A stretch of DNA of 64,000 nucleotides from Pseudovibrio exalbescens DSM 16456 (GTDB taxonomy: Bacteria; Pseudomonadota; Alphaproteobacteria; Rhizobiales; Stappiaceae), in contig NZ_AUGS01000008.1 in NCBI RefSeq assembly GCF_000422785.1, positions 224,934 through 288,933 on the forward strand, given 5' to 3'. The notes below the pieces were generated by a model. It was not told the origin of the DNA. It saw only the letters and a program-made list of their open reading frames with translations, and made no database searches. Below are positions 35,933-45,479 of the stretch, piece by piece (the first letter of the stretch is position 1; each line of letters begins with the position of its first letter). The position numbers and the translations under genes were made by a program.

Positions 35933-36328
35933 ATGGCAAAAGCCATTCACATGATGATCCGCGTGCTGGAAGAAGCACGCTCAGTTGAGTTTTACTCAAA
36001 AGCCTTCGGACTCGAGATCGCCGAGCGGTTTGACTTCGACAGCTTCACCCTGGTTTACCTGCGCAATGACGAAGCAGATTTCGAAGTGGAACTGACCGTC
36101 AACAAGGATCGCACAGAAGGCTATGATCTGGGCAACGGCTATGGCCACCTGGCTTTTTGCGTTGATAAGCTTGATGAAGAACACGCCCGGTTCCAGAAAG
36201 AAGGGCTCGCTCCAGAAGACATCAAGGAGTTTTTCCGCGATGGCACTCTGATCGCCCGGTTCTTCTTCGTAACGGATCCGGACGGCTACCGCATTGAGAT
36301 ACTTGAGCGTCACGGCAGGTATCGTTGA
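35933..36328 (+). CDS. gloA: Lactoylglutathione lyase (glyoxalase I, VOC family)
   Basis: 131 residues in the vicinal-oxygen-chelate fold: IHMMIRVLEEARSVEFYSKA, FDFDSFTLVYLRND, FEVELTVN, GNGYGHLAFCVDKLDEEH, and ITDPDGYRIEILE-like VTDPDGYRIEILERHG. The His near residue 6, the Glu in FEVELT, His in GYGHLAF and Glu in IEILE form the metal site of glyoxalase I. It converts the methylglyoxal-glutathione adduct to lactoylglutathione. Confidence 0.9.
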   Translation: MAKAIHMMIRVLEEARSVEFYSKAFGLEIAERFDFDSFTLVYLRNDEADFEVELTVNKDRTEGYDLGNGYGHLAFCVDKLDEEHARFQKEGLAPEDIKEFFRDGTLIARFFFVTDPDGYRIEILERHGRYR

Positions 36329-36424
36329 GGACATCTATCGGGTCCGCGCCTTGCAAAAGGCGCGGAAATCCGGCCTTATCTCACCGTTCCGAATTCAAGC
36401 GTAAAAAGGGGGCGAGTGAGACCC

Positions 36425-37543
36425 ATGGCAAGCAATAGGCTGCTTCTTCTTCCCGGTGACGGTATCGGTCCGGAAATCATGGAGGAAGTCAAGAAGGTCA
36501 TTGGCTGGTTCAACGAGCGTACGGCTGACACTTTCGAATTTGATGAAGGTCTCGTCGGTGGCGCGGCCTATGATGCCCATGGTGCCTCCATCTCCGAAGA
36601 AGACATGGCCAAGGCCAAAGCCGCCGACGCCGTCATTTTTGGTGCCGTTGGCGGCCCGAAGTGGGACGATGTTCCCTATGACGTTCGCCCCGAAGCGGGC
36701 CTCTTGCGCCTGCGCAAGGACCTTGGCCTGTTTGCCAACCTGCGCCCCGCAATCTGCTACCCGGCACTGGCCGATGCCTCCTCCTTGAAAAAAGACGTCA
36801 TCGAAGGCCTGGACATCCTGATCGTGCGCGAGCTGACAGGTGGTGTCTATTTCGGTGAGCCGAAGACCATCACCGACCTGGAGAACGGCCAACAGCGCGC
36901 AATCGATACACAGGTTTACGACACCTACGAAATCGAGCGCATTGCAGGCGTTGCGTTTGACCTTGCCCGCGCCCGCCGCAACAAGGTCACCTCCATGGAA
37001 AAGCGCAATGTGATGAAATCCGGCGTTTTGTGGAACCAGGTCGTCACCGCCACCCATGACAAGTCCTACAAGGACGTGGAACTGGAGCACATGCTGGCCG
37101 ACGCAGGCGGCATGCAGCTGGTGCGTTGGCCAAAGCAGTTTGACGTCATCGTCTGTGACAACCTGTTCGGCGATATGCTGTCCGATGTTGCAGCCATGCT
37201 GACCGGGTCTTTGGGCATGCTGCCTTCCGCATCTCTTGGGGCCCCGGACGCTGCCACAGGCAAGCGCAAGGCACTTTATGAGCCCGTGCATGGCTCCGCG
37301 CCAGACATTGCGGGCACAGGCGCAGCAAACCCGATTGCCATGATCGCGTCCTTCGCCATGGCACTGCGCTATTCCTTCAACATGATCACCGAAGCGGACA
37401 TGCTGGAAAAGGCGATCTCCAACGCCCTCGACAAGGGGCTGCGAACCAAGGACATCGCGCAAGGCGATCAGGCCACCATCTCCACCAAGGAAATGGGCAA
37501 CGCCATCGTTGGCGAACTGGAGGCCCTGGCAACTAGCGCCTGA
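36425..37543 (+). CDS. leuB: 3-isopropylmalate dehydrogenase
   Basis: 372 residues. Seen: [62 protein letters not shown], the catalytic Tyr and Lys regions, and the metal/substrate signature [20 protein letters not shown], then [15 protein letters not shown]. It oxidises and decarboxylates 3-isopropylmalate in leucine synthesis. ATG at 36425 is chosen over an in-frame GTG at 36416. A strong terminator follows. In related genomes asd is often close; here about 8 kb of other genes separate them. Confidence 0.97.
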   Translation: MASNRLLLLPGDGIGPEIMEEVKKVIGWFNERTADTFEFDEGLVGGAAYDAHGASISEEDMAKAKAADAVIFGAVGGPKWDDVPYDVRPEAGLLRLRKDLGLFANLRPAICYPALADASSLKKDVIEGLDILIVRELTGGVYFGEPKTITDLENGQQRAIDTQVYDTYEIERIAGVAFDLARARRNKVTSMEKRNVMKSGVLWNQVVTATHDKSYKDVELEHMLADAGGMQLVRWPKQFDVIVCDNLFGDMLSDVAAMLTGSLGMLPSASLGAPDAATGKRKALYEPVHGSAPDIAGTGAANPIAMIASFAMALRYSFNMITEADMLEKAISNALDKGLRTKDIAQGDQATISTKEMGNAIVGELEALATSA

Positions 37544-37575
37544 GGCTTCAGCCGAGATAGCAAGAACACAAATGA

Positions 37576-37608
37576 AGCCCGTTTCCACCCTGGAAGCGGG
37601 CTCTTTTT
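37576..37608 (+). terminator. Terminator after leuB
   Basis: 12-bp stem AGCCCGTTTCCA/TGGAAGCGGGCT with one G-U pair, loop CCC, and a T-rich tail at 37602-37608. It lies 33 bases after the stop. Confidence 0.9.
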
Positions 37609-37677
37609 ATTGTTTCCCGTAAATGCGAGCCTTATATCCGTCCGCATCCAGCTTTGAACACATCACGGAAAGCACTC

Positions 37678-38217
37678 ATGCACCTGTCGCTTGCAACACC
37701 AGACCGCAATTCCGAAGTCACGGACTTGATGCGCCGCACCTTTACGGCCTCGGAAGGAGCCGAGGAAGGAAACCTGATCGGCGCCTTGGCCCGAGACCTG
37801 CTCACCACGACGCCATCGCAGGATTTGCGTGTGTTCATTGCGACAGCAGAAACTGATGTTATGGGTGCGATTATATGGACCCGATTACAATTCGAGACCA
37901 ACACGCCACAAGCCTTTCTGCTTTCGCCAGTGGCGATCACGCCTGAGTGGCAAGGAAAGGGCGTTGGTCAGGCATTAATACGGTACGGTCTTACAGACCT
38001 CCAGAAACAGGGGGTGGAAATGGCAATCACCTATGGCGACCCAAGCTTCTACTCAAAAGTTGGCTTCCAACCGATCACCGAGTCCATGATAAAGCCTCCG
38101 CAGCCTCTGGCCCACCCTGAAGGATGGCTTGCGCAGTCCTTGACCAGCGCAACTCTTCAACCTGTCGAAGGCACTACACGGTGTGCCCCAGCCCTCAACC
38201 ATCCTGACTATTGGTAG
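37678..38217 (+). CDS. GNAT-family N-acetyltransferase (YhbS-like)
   Basis: 179 residues. The acetyl-CoA-binding motif is visible as LLSPVAITPEWQGKGVGQAL, followed by AITYGDPSFYSKVGFQP, the typical YhbS-type end of the GNAT core. Start: ATG at 37678 with GGAAAG upstream; a TTG eight codons earlier is possible. Substrate unknown. It lies between the leuB terminator and an AT-rich gene-poor stretch. Confidence 0.88.
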   Translation: MHLSLATPDRNSEVTDLMRRTFTASEGAEEGNLIGALARDLLTTTPSQDLRVFIATAETDVMGAIIWTRLQFETNTPQAFLLSPVAITPEWQGKGVGQALIRYGLTDLQKQGVEMAITYGDPSFYSKVGFQPITESMIKPPQPLAHPEGWLAQSLTSATLQPVEGTTRCAPALNHPDYW

Positions 38218-39019
38218 GCATCTCGGATTATAGTACGTGATATAACTTATATACCCTCTTGAATTTGCGCGAATTTATCTTTGGGTCGGTCGGATAACGC
38301 CATGGGCGTGGACGCAGCTTGTTACACGTTTTCCTCCCAATGCATAAACCTGCATCATCAAAACGACACATGCGCATACACTGGCCGACGACTGGAAAGA
38401 TAAAACGTTTCACCAAAAGGCATCAATGCACTCATCCATTGATGCTGGCTAATCTACGACAAACCCCACATTTTCGCGGCTAAATGGCGCCTACCTGTGA
38501 TTTTCTTGATCAAGACCGATGAAACGCTGCTCATCCTAGAATTGTCCACCGCTTTTCCCACAGCTTAGTAACCGTCTCGCTGGTCAGTTTCTGAGCCCAA
38601 GAAATTCTCATCAATCAAGGTTGTTTACGAATGCGGCACGCAATTGATGAGGTTTAAATGATATATTCCTCACCGCGCTTGCAATAGGAAAGGTCCATTT
38701 CGGTCCTTTCTGCTTGATGACCTTAACGTCAATTGACTGCGTCTTCTCAAACTGATCAAATTCTAACTTAACGTAATAGAATTTATCTTTGATATACTCT
38801 ATGTAAAAACAAAGTATCAATAATTTATTCTCAGTTTTTCCGTTACTAATACAATTATTGATAATGTCACGATGGATCGAAAACACTAATGAAAATGTCA
38901 TAATAGGTCATCTTTTGTATTTACAACTGCAGAAGGTGTTTAAACTATACAATCGCTATGATAAAAAATAGCTCATAAACACCAATCCTTATTCTGTAAT
39001 TGTCTATGCAAGGCTTTTC
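38218..39019. other. AT-rich gene-poor patch between GNAT and LysR genes
   Basis: About 800 bases markedly richer in A and T than the flanks, especially 38590-39000. It contains one possible small gene (38611-38901, minus). No inverted repeats of insertion sequences, tRNA remnants or direct repeats were found. It may be a remnant of acquired DNA or the regulatory region of the LysR gene. Confidence 0.5.
38611..38901 (-). CDS. Small AT-rich hypothetical protein
   Basis: A 96-residue frame with ATG start, composition unlike the neighbours (many Ile, Lys, Asn, Phe). The sequence (NKLLILCFYIEYIKDKFYYV, LEFDQFEKTQSIDVKVIKQK) shows alternating hydrophobic and charged residues as in beta-strands, but I do not recognise a family. 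The ribosome binding site is weak (GATGA). Base composition suggests horizontal origin or a non-coding region read by chance; AT-rich DNA yields such frames less easily by chance than GC-rich DNA, which gives some support. Confidence 0.35.
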   Translation of the reverse strand: MTFSLVFSIHRDIINNCISNGKTENKLLILCFYIEYIKDKFYYVKLEFDQFEKTQSIDVKVIKQKGPKWTFPIASAVRNISFKPHQLRAAFVNNLD

Positions 39020-39982
39020 ATGGGTCGCTTACCTCCTCTAAACGCTTTGGTTGCATTTCGAGCAGTAATGGAAACGGGAAGTCTGGTTTCCGCTGCGCAG
39101 AAACTGTCGATTACGGCCAGTGCAGTCAGTCACCGACTTAAAGCACTGGAAGACCACTTGGGTCTCGAGTTGTTTGTTCGCCGCTCCCGAGCCGTATTCC
39201 CAACCGCAGCCGCCTATCGTTATTTCGCCGAGGTTTCCGAAGCTTTCGACCGGATCAGCGCTGCAACGCGCACCATCGAAAGCGTTGGTAACCGGGACTT
39301 GTTGTCCATTCAATCCACATCCGGCTTTGCCAGCCGCTGGTTGTTGAGCCGGCTGAAGGCATTCACCACCCAGACACCAGAGATCACGGTGACGGTCGCC
39401 AGCAGCGACGGAAACGGGGTCTCGGATGATGGCCAGTACGATGTGGAGTTTGTTCGGGGCATTGACGTGCCCACGGGCTATGAAGGGATATCCTTGGGCA
39501 AGGAGAAATACCGCCCTCTCATTGCGCCAGATCTTCTGGAAACCATCGGCTATCCCAAAAAGCCTGCGGAACTGATGAAGATGCCGATCATTGTCAGCCG
39601 CCGTTGTCCCATAAAGTGGCACAACTGGCTGGAAAGCGCCGGTGTTGAAGACCCGATCATCAACGAAACCATGGTGTTCGACAGTTCCGCACTGTGTCTT
39701 GATGCCGCCGCCAAGGGCCTTGGCATCACGCTGGAATCAAGCCTGCTTTCTGCGGAGGCGGAAGCCGCCGGCGACCTGGTTCCCCTGTTCCCTGAATACC
39801 AGAGTGTCTTGTCCAGTTACCGCCTCGTTTGGCGGGAAAAGCGCGGAAGTGAGCCCAAAATTCGCCGGTTTGTCAGCTGGCTGGAAGAACAATTCCGGTC
39901 TCGCGACGAGACCGCCGAAGGCGGAACACGCGCCAAGGAAAGCCCGCGTCAACGCGCACAAGCGGACGAAATGGCAGGCTGA
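39020..39982 (+). CDS. LysR-family transcriptional regulator (GcvA-like)
   Basis: 320 residues. N-terminal winged helix: LPPLNALVAFRAVMETGSLV, AAQKLSITASAVSHRLKALE, DHLGLELFVRRSRAV, the GcvA-type sequence. The effector domain follows (STSGFASRWLLSRLKAFTTQ, ITVTVASSDG, GLGITLESSLLSAEAEAAG). The last 30 residues are charged and low in complexity. The target is unknown; the neighbouring U32 and M20 genes are on the same strand and no divergent partner is present, so its targets may be distant. Confidence 0.9.
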   Translation: MGRLPPLNALVAFRAVMETGSLVSAAQKLSITASAVSHRLKALEDHLGLELFVRRSRAVFPTAAAYRYFAEVSEAFDRISAATRTIESVGNRDLLSIQSTSGFASRWLLSRLKAFTTQTPEITVTVASSDGNGVSDDGQYDVEFVRGIDVPTGYEGISLGKEKYRPLIAPDLLETIGYPKKPAELMKMPIIVSRRCPIKWHNWLESAGVEDPIINETMVFDSSALCLDAAAKGLGITLESSLLSAEAEAAGDLVPLFPEYQSVLSSYRLVWREKRGSEPKIRRFVSWLEEQFRSRDETAEGGTRAKESPRQRAQADEMAG

Positions 39983-40168
39983 CACAGCATTGCCGGGACA
40001 GCAGGAGCGCGGGCGGCTGGCCCTCCGCGCTTTTTGTCTGTTCAAACTGCCGGAAATCGCATAAAAGCAGAGCCAGTTCGTGCCGCTGGCCGCCCCATTT
40101 CCCGTGGGTTGAAGGCCAGAGCGGCGATTGCGCCGAAAGGCGACCTCAAATTCCGGTCAGATAAAAAT

Positions 40169-41815
40169 ATGAGACGTTCCGAACTCCTGATGCCTGCGGG
40201 CAACCTGCAGAAGCTGAAAATTGCCGTGCTTTATGGAGCCGATGCGATTTACCTTGGCACGCCGGACATGTCGCTGCGCACCAAGGCCGAGTTCACATTG
40301 GAACAGGTGGTGGAAGGCATTGAATTTGCTCACAAGCATGGCAAACGCGTGTACCTGACGCTCAACTTGTTCTCCCACAACAAGGATATTCCAAAGCTTG
40401 ACGAATACGCCGAGACAATTCGCGATATCAATCCTGACGGCTTGATCATCGCCGATCCAGGCGTGTTCCAGTACATGCGTCAAAAGCTGCCAAACGTTCC
40501 ATTGCACATCTCCACTCAGGCAAATGTCTGTTCATGGCTATCGGTCAACTTCTGGAAAGAACAAGGCGCCGAACTGGTCGTTCTGGCCCGGGAAGTGTCT
40601 TTTCCCGAACTTGCCGAAATTCGCGAAAAGTGCCCGGATGTGCGCTTGGAGGCATTCGTGCATGGTGCCATGTGCATGACCTACTCCGGCCGCTGCCTGC
40701 TCTCCAATTTCATGGCAGAGCGCGGGGCCAACCAAGGCAACTGTGCCAATTCCTGTCGTTGGAACTACAAGGTGCGCATGCGCATGAAGGATGGCACCAT
40801 CAACGAACTGGAACTGACAGAAAACAACATCGACATGTTCGAGTTCCTGCTCGAGGAAGGATGCCGTCCCGGCGAGTTGATGCCGATTTTGGAAGATGGC
40901 CGCGGCTCCTACATCCTGAACTCCAAGGATTTGTGCCTGATGCCGAAGCTTGATGACTATCTGCGCATCGGTGTCGATTCCCTGAAGGTGGAGGGGCGCA
41001 ACAAGTCCATGTACTACGTGGCCGTGGTGGCACGCGCCTATCGGCAGGCCATTGACGACTACTATGCTGATCCGGAAAACTGGAACCCGCAAAAGTACAT
41101 GGACGAAATGTACTCCGTTGCGAACCGGGGCTACACCACCGCCTTTCACGACGGCCGCCTGAACAATTACGCCCACAACTATGAAGACACGCACTCCATC
41201 GGCGAGTGGGAATTTGCGGGCCTGATTGAAGAAGTGACCGACGACGCGTTTTACATGAAGGTGAAGAACAAGATCACCGCAGGCGAGGTTCTGGAGTTCC
41301 TGCAGCCGCTTTCGGATCAAAGCGTGCTGCTGCGCATTTACGAGTTTGAAGACGCCAAGGACGGCAGCGTCACAAGCGAGGTGCACGCTGGTAAGCAACC
41401 CGTGGTACGCATCCCCTTCAGCCTGTTTGACAAAGAGGATGTTTCCACTTTCAAGGAACGTTTCCCGGTCAACACGATCATCCGCAAGGAAAAGCCACTG
41501 ACGCCGGAACAGTGGAGCCGATTGAAACTGGATCGAACAGCAGAACGCATTGAAAGGCGCGGCGTGGCAACGCCGGCCCAACAGGACAAGTACGAAACCC
41601 TGCGCGACAAGTTGATCGACGCCATTGCCGACGGCAATCAGGACCGTACCCCGAAGTCACCGCGTCTTGGCATTGATGGATGCTGCGGACGCGGGTGCAA
41701 CGGCTGCATGATTTTCTGGGAAGATCCCAAGTTCGAAAAGGCTCGTGAGTTGCTCAAGTCCAAGAAGCAAGGCGAGATGTTGGAAAGAAACGCACTCAAG
41801 CACGATATCGCTTAG
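40169..41815 (+). CDS. U32-family peptidase-like protein (RlhA/TrhP-type) with C-terminal cysteine cluster
   Basis: 548 residues. The N-terminal TIM-barrel-like part has SELLMPAGNLQKLKIAVLYG, ADAIYLGTPDMSLR, KRVYLTLNLFSHN, DPGVFQYMRQ, and the cysteine signature MCMTYSGRCLLSNF followed by GNCANSCRW, seen in all U32 proteins. Members such as RlhA and TrhP are now known to act in hydroxylation of rRNA or tRNA with an Fe-S cluster rather than as proteases. The C terminus carries GCCGRGCNGCMIFW, an extra cysteine cluster. The start at 40169 is where family similarity begins; the frame is open 45 codons further upstream. A terminator follows. Confidence 0.87.
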   Translation: MRRSELLMPAGNLQKLKIAVLYGADAIYLGTPDMSLRTKAEFTLEQVVEGIEFAHKHGKRVYLTLNLFSHNKDIPKLDEYAETIRDINPDGLIIADPGVFQYMRQKLPNVPLHISTQANVCSWLSVNFWKEQGAELVVLAREVSFPELAEIREKCPDVRLEAFVHGAMCMTYSGRCLLSNFMAERGANQGNCANSCRWNYKVRMRMKDGTINELELTENNIDMFEFLLEEGCRPGELMPILEDGRGSYILNSKDLCLMPKLDDYLRIGVDSLKVEGRNKSMYYVAVVARAYRQAIDDYYADPENWNPQKYMDEMYSVANRGYTTAFHDGRLNNYAHNYEDTHSIGEWEFAGLIEEVTDDAFYMKVKNKITAGEVLEFLQPLSDQSVLLRIYEFEDAKDGSVTSEVHAGKQPVVRIPFSLFDKEDVSTFKERFPVNTIIRKEKPLTPEQWSRLKLDRTAERIERRGVATPAQQDKYETLRDKLIDAIADGNQDRTPKSPRLGIDGCCGRGCNGCMIFWEDPKFEKARELLKSKKQGEMLERNALKHDIA

Positions 41816-41855
41816 ATAAGTCTTGCGTTTTCAAGCGGGAGCAAGGGAATTCAGG

Positions 41856-41887
41856 AGGCGGAAGCGCAAGCTTCTGCCTTCTCTTTT
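41856..41887 (+). terminator. Terminator after the U32-family gene
   Basis: 10-bp stem AGGCGGAAGC/GCTTCTGCCT with one G-U pair, loop GCAA, and TCTCTTTTT tail (41880-41887). It is 41 bases past the stop. Confidence 0.85.
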
Positions 41888-42018
41888 TGCCAGCTCTTCA
41901 CAATTCCATGAGAAAAAGACAGCACTCCGCGCTGCAATATCTCTTGTTCAAACACGCGAAATAGTTGCACATTGGACCCCTTCCAAACTAACAGAATGCT
42001 TTGAGGGGAGTTCCACAC

Positions 42019-43194
42019 ATGCCGATTGTCAACCGACTGGCCGAATTTCACGACGAAATCACCGCGTGGCGGCGCGACTTCCACGAAAATCCGGAGATCC
42101 TCTATGAGGTACATCGGACTTCAGCCCGCGTTGCCGAGTTACTGGAAGGCTTTGGCATCGACGAGGTTGCAACAGGCATAGGCCGTACTGGCGTTGTGGG
42201 TGTTATCAAGGGGCGCAACGGCGGTAGCGGCAAGACAATCGGCCTGCGTGCAGACATGGATGCGCTGCCTTTGACCGAGACTTCCGGCAAGCCTTGGGCT
42301 TCCAAACATCCTGGGAAAATGCATGCATGTGGCCACGATGGCCATACGGCGATGTTGCTTGGTACAGCCAAATATCTGGCAGAAACGCGCAATTTTGACG
42401 GAACAGTGGTGGTCATCTTCCAGCCCGCCGAGGAAGGTGGTGCTGGTGCCAAGGCCATGATTGACGATGGCCTGATGACCCGCTGGGGCATCGACGAAGT
42501 GTACGGCCTCCACAACATGCCGGGCTTGCCGGTTGGGGAGTTCGCCATCCGTCCAGGTCCATTGATGGCGGCAACGGATGAGTTCGAAATCACCATAACC
42601 GGTCAAGGCGGCCATGCAGCCCGCCCCTATGAAACGATCGACCCGATTGTCGCGGGAGCGCAGGTGGTCAACGCGCTGCAGTCCATCGTCAGCCGCAACG
42701 CAAACGCGCTGGATGCCGCCGTCATTTCGGTCACCGTCTTTGAGGCCGGCTCCGCTTTCAACATTGTTCCAGAGACCGCCAAACTCCGCGGTACCGTGCG
42801 CACGCTGAGCAATGAGGTGCGTGAAATGGTCGAAGAACGTATGAAAACCATGGTGGAAGGTATCTGTGCAGCGCATGGCGCAACAGCCACCCTCAACTAC
42901 CACAAGGGCTATCCAGTCACCAGCAACCATGCAGACCAAACCGACTTTGCAGCCTCTGTCGCTCGTGAGGTGGCGGGCAGCGAAGCGAAGGTCAACAGCG
43001 ACGTGACACCCACCATGGGAGGTGAAGACTTTTCCTTCATGCTGGAAGAACGCCCGGGCGCCTTCATTTTTGCCGGCAATGGCGATACCGCCAAGGTTCA
43101 CAACCCGGCCTATGATTTCAACGATGACCTTATTCCCTATGGATGCTCCTACTTCATCCGCCTGGTTGAAAAGGCCCTGCCTGTTTCGGCGTAA
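42019..43194 (+). CDS. M20-family amidohydrolase (hippurate/N-acyl-amino-acid hydrolase type)
   Basis: 391 residues. Seen: WRRDFHENPEILYEVHRTS, GLRADMDALPLTE, KMHACGHDGHTAMLL with metal-binding His and Cys, FQPAEEGGAGAKAMIDDG with the catalytic Glu pair, GLHNMPGLPVGEFAI, GGHAARPYETIDP, and TMGGEDFSFMLE. This is the M20D pattern of HipO/AmaA-like enzymes that cleave N-acyl amino acids. Start at 42019 follows GAGGGGAG; a TTG six codons upstream is less likely. It is followed after 78 bases by the dehydratase gene, and the two could be in one transcript for amino-acid use. Confidence 0.92.
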   Translation: MPIVNRLAEFHDEITAWRRDFHENPEILYEVHRTSARVAELLEGFGIDEVATGIGRTGVVGVIKGRNGGSGKTIGLRADMDALPLTETSGKPWASKHPGKMHACGHDGHTAMLLGTAKYLAETRNFDGTVVVIFQPAEEGGAGAKAMIDDGLMTRWGIDEVYGLHNMPGLPVGEFAIRPGPLMAATDEFEITITGQGGHAARPYETIDPIVAGAQVVNALQSIVSRNANALDAAVISVTVFEAGSAFNIVPETAKLRGTVRTLSNEVREMVEERMKTMVEGICAAHGATATLNYHKGYPVTSNHADQTDFAASVAREVAGSEAKVNSDVTPTMGGEDFSFMLEERPGAFIFAGNGDTAKVHNPAYDFNDDLIPYGCSYFIRLVEKALPVSA

Positions 43195-43272
43195 TCCATA
43201 CAAACCATCTCGGCGCCTCACCCTTCATGAGGCGTCGGGGCCAGTTTCTCCAGCCTTTCAATTGGACATCCG

Positions 43273-44214
43273 ATGATCAATAGAGCGGAAATTGCCAAAG
43301 CGTATCAACGCCTTAAACCATTCATCCGCCAAACGCCCACCATCGAAAGCGGCGCGGGGACCCTTGGCCTGCCCTATTCAATCAATCTAAAGCTGGAGCA
43401 TTTGCAGCATTCTGGCTCGTTTAAGGCGCGCGGGGCTTTCAACTCACTCCTCCAGATGACAGTGCCCAAAGCGGGTGTGACGGCAGCCTCTGGTGGAAAT
43501 CATGGCGCTGCAGTGGCTTGTGCAGCCAGCAAATTGGGCCATCAGGCCCGAATATTCGTGCCTGAGATCTCCAATCCGGCCAAGATTGAAAAGATCCGCC
43601 GATTTGGTGCTGATGTTCATGTGGAGGGCGCGGCGTATGCGGACGCTGCCCAGTTGTGTAGTCAGCACCAGAAAGAAACCGGCGCTATCGACATTCACGC
43701 TTATGATGCGCCCGACACAATCAACGGTCAGGGCACTGTGGCCTTGGAATGGGCGGGGCAGTGCCCGGATTTGGATACGGTATTGGTCGCAGTCGGCGGC
43801 GGTGGGCTTGTCGGGGGGATAAGCAGTTACTTCCAGAACGCTGTGAAGGTTGTGGCGGTGGAACCTGAAGGCTCCTGCTCGCTCAATGCTGCATTGAGCG
43901 CGGGCGAGCCGGTGGATGTGACGCTGAACAGCATCGCAGCCAACAGCCTTGGTGCGCGCCGGTGTGGCCTACACGGTTTCGACCTTGCCCAAAGCTTTGT
44001 AAATCAGAGCCTTCTGGTCTCAGACGACGCCATTTTGCACACTCAAGCACTGCTGTGGCGAGATATGCAGCTGGTAGTGGAACCCGGAGCAGCCACAGCA
44101 CTGGCCGCCCTGATCAGCGGCGTTTACGAACCCAAGTCCGGCGAGCGCGTTGGTGTGCTGCTATGTGGCGGCAACGCAGATTTCAACCAATTGGAACAAG
44201 CACTTGGCACCTAA
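43273..44214 (+). CDS. PLP-dependent threonine/serine dehydratase
   Basis: 313 residues, fold type II PLP enzyme without a regulatory domain. Seen: LKLEHLQHSGSFKARGAFNS with the PLP lysine, VTAASGGNHGAAVACAASKL, DAPDTINGQGTVALEW, VLVAVGGGGLVGGISSYF for phosphate binding, and VVEPGAATALAAL. It deaminates threonine or serine to the 2-oxoacid. The lack of a C-terminal ACT domain suggests a catabolic enzyme rather than biosynthetic IlvA. It lies on the same strand after the M20 hydrolase and is convergent to tenA. Confidence 0.88.
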   Translation: MINRAEIAKAYQRLKPFIRQTPTIESGAGTLGLPYSINLKLEHLQHSGSFKARGAFNSLLQMTVPKAGVTAASGGNHGAAVACAASKLGHQARIFVPEISNPAKIEKIRRFGADVHVEGAAYADAAQLCSQHQKETGAIDIHAYDAPDTINGQGTVALEWAGQCPDLDTVLVAVGGGGLVGGISSYFQNAVKVVAVEPEGSCSLNAALSAGEPVDVTLNSIAANSLGARRCGLHGFDLAQSFVNQSLLVSDDAILHTQALLWRDMQLVVEPGAATALAALISGVYEPKSGERVGVLLCGGNADFNQLEQALGT

Positions 44215-44246
44215 GGAAAGCCCGGCGCAGAGCCGGACTGTTCTCT

Positions 44247-44954
44247 TTAGGCCTGCGCTTCAGGGCTGACCGCGGAAAAGAACGCAGCCTCCAACTCGCA
44301 CATACGCACAAAGCGCTCCCGAACCTCTCGCTGACGCCATTCCGGCAAGATCGCGCCCACACGGTCGACTTCGGCTCGTAGCCAATCCACAAAACGCAAG
44401 AACGCGGGATTGTCGTGTAGCTCAATCCACTCCGCAAGATAGAACCGTTCGGGGCGCGGCTTGCGCGCTTCGCGGGTACACCACTCACGATAAACCCACT
44501 CGGCACACAGCAAACAGGCCAGCCCGTCTTCATACTTGGCCTTGCCAGCTGCGGACAACAATGTGGCGGCTGTGGCGCGGGTAACCTCTCCTTGACCGGC
44601 CCCCTGATAGGTCTGCTCGTCAATACCCAGCGCCGCAAACGAGCGAATGAAATAGTCATTCTCGGAGGACGTGAGCTGGGCTAGAAAAGCGGCCAGAACA
44701 CCTTTGGCTTCCATGGTCGGCGCCTTGGCTACAAGATACCCGAGTGAGGAAGCTAGATCCTTGATAAAGCTATAATCTTCAAGCAGATAGCGCGCATAGT
44801 CGGCATCGGAGATGGTGTCGTCACCAACGGCCTGCGTGAAAGGGTGGTTGATCGCGTTCAGCCAGCTTGCTCCGGCACTGAGCACCAGCCAATCGGAAAA
44901 GCTGGCGTTAGCGGACTGGGCCTGATAGTCGGCAAATGTTGTTTCTGAAAGCAT
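44247..44954 (-). CDS. tenA: TenA-family protein (aminopyrimidine hydrolase/thiaminase II type)
   Basis: 235 residues of the haem-oxygenase-like helical fold. Seen: INHPFTQAVGDDTISDADYA, YLLEDYSFIKDLASSLGYLV, and LACLLCAEWVYREWC with the cysteine of the TenA active site. TenA proteins hydrolyse aminopyrimidine from broken thiamin for salvage. The start at 44954 fits the family; the frame is open 17 codons further upstream. No thiamin genes are adjacent and I found no THI-box on the minus strand upstream, so a thiamin link is by homology only. Confidence 0.82.
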   Translation of the reverse strand: MLSETTFADYQAQSANASFSDWLVLSAGASWLNAINHPFTQAVGDDTISDADYARYLLEDYSFIKDLASSLGYLVAKAPTMEAKGVLAAFLAQLTSSENDYFIRSFAALGIDEQTYQGAGQGEVTRATAATLLSAAGKAKYEDGLACLLCAEWVYREWCTREARKPRPERFYLAEWIELHDNPAFLRFVDWLRAEVDRVGAILPEWRQREVRERFVRMCELEAAFFSAVSPEAQA

Positions 44955-45479
44955 GCCCTGGACTGTCTCCCGGTAGTTGCAGAAGCGATTGCAAAGGCGG
45001 AGCATGCCAGCTTAACTTGGCGCACAATAGATCGCGTAACAACTTAGAGCCTGTCCACACTGCGCTCACCGGCACATCCTCGCTTCTCCACCAAAGACAC
45101 CCCTCCCACCATTGCGACCGCAACTCTGGAAGGGGCAGGAACCACTGCCTCCGCCATTTCTCAAACATCGTTATAAAAAAGAGTTTTAGGCATATAGAAT
45201 TCAGTTATGTTGAAATCGCCTTTTCTATCTTTCTGACCCACACCCATTCAGAAAGGCCCACGCGCTTACTGGAATAGCGCGCAGATCATGGCCCAAAAGG
45301 GCTCAATGTTTACAATGGGATAGAGAAAAAAGGCGGCGGATGAAAAGAGGATAACCCGGAGCGTGAAAGCGGAACGCATACCCGCGCTCCCCGATTCATG
45401 AACATTTCTAAAAGGTAGAGCGGCGGAGCCGAAACCCCGCCGCCCTTTCTTGTTCCCCTCTTGGTATAACTCTGGCCGA
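44955..45479. other. Gene-free stretch between tenA and asd
   Basis: About 525 bases. It contains the tenA promoter region, a GC-rich hairpin at 45420-45443 near the end of asd, and otherwise no convincing frame, tRNA or repeat. The region 45170-45330 is richer in A and T. I looked for a thiamin riboswitch and did not find one. Confidence 0.5.
45420..45443 (-). terminator. Hairpin beyond the asd stop, possible terminator
   Basis: A 7-bp stem GCGGCGG/CCGCCGC 37 bases beyond the end of asd. On the minus strand it is followed only by TCTACCTTTT, so it is a weak intrinsic terminator at best. Confidence 0.35.

Noticed and set aside
36395..37588. 397-codon minus-strand frame opposite leuB
   Set aside because: leuB motifs are intact on the plus strand; the opposite frame is a shadow.
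44955..45200. Thiamin riboswitch ahead of tenA
   Set aside because: Neither the CTGAGA nor the GAACCTGAT elements of the THI box appear on the minus strand in this stretch.
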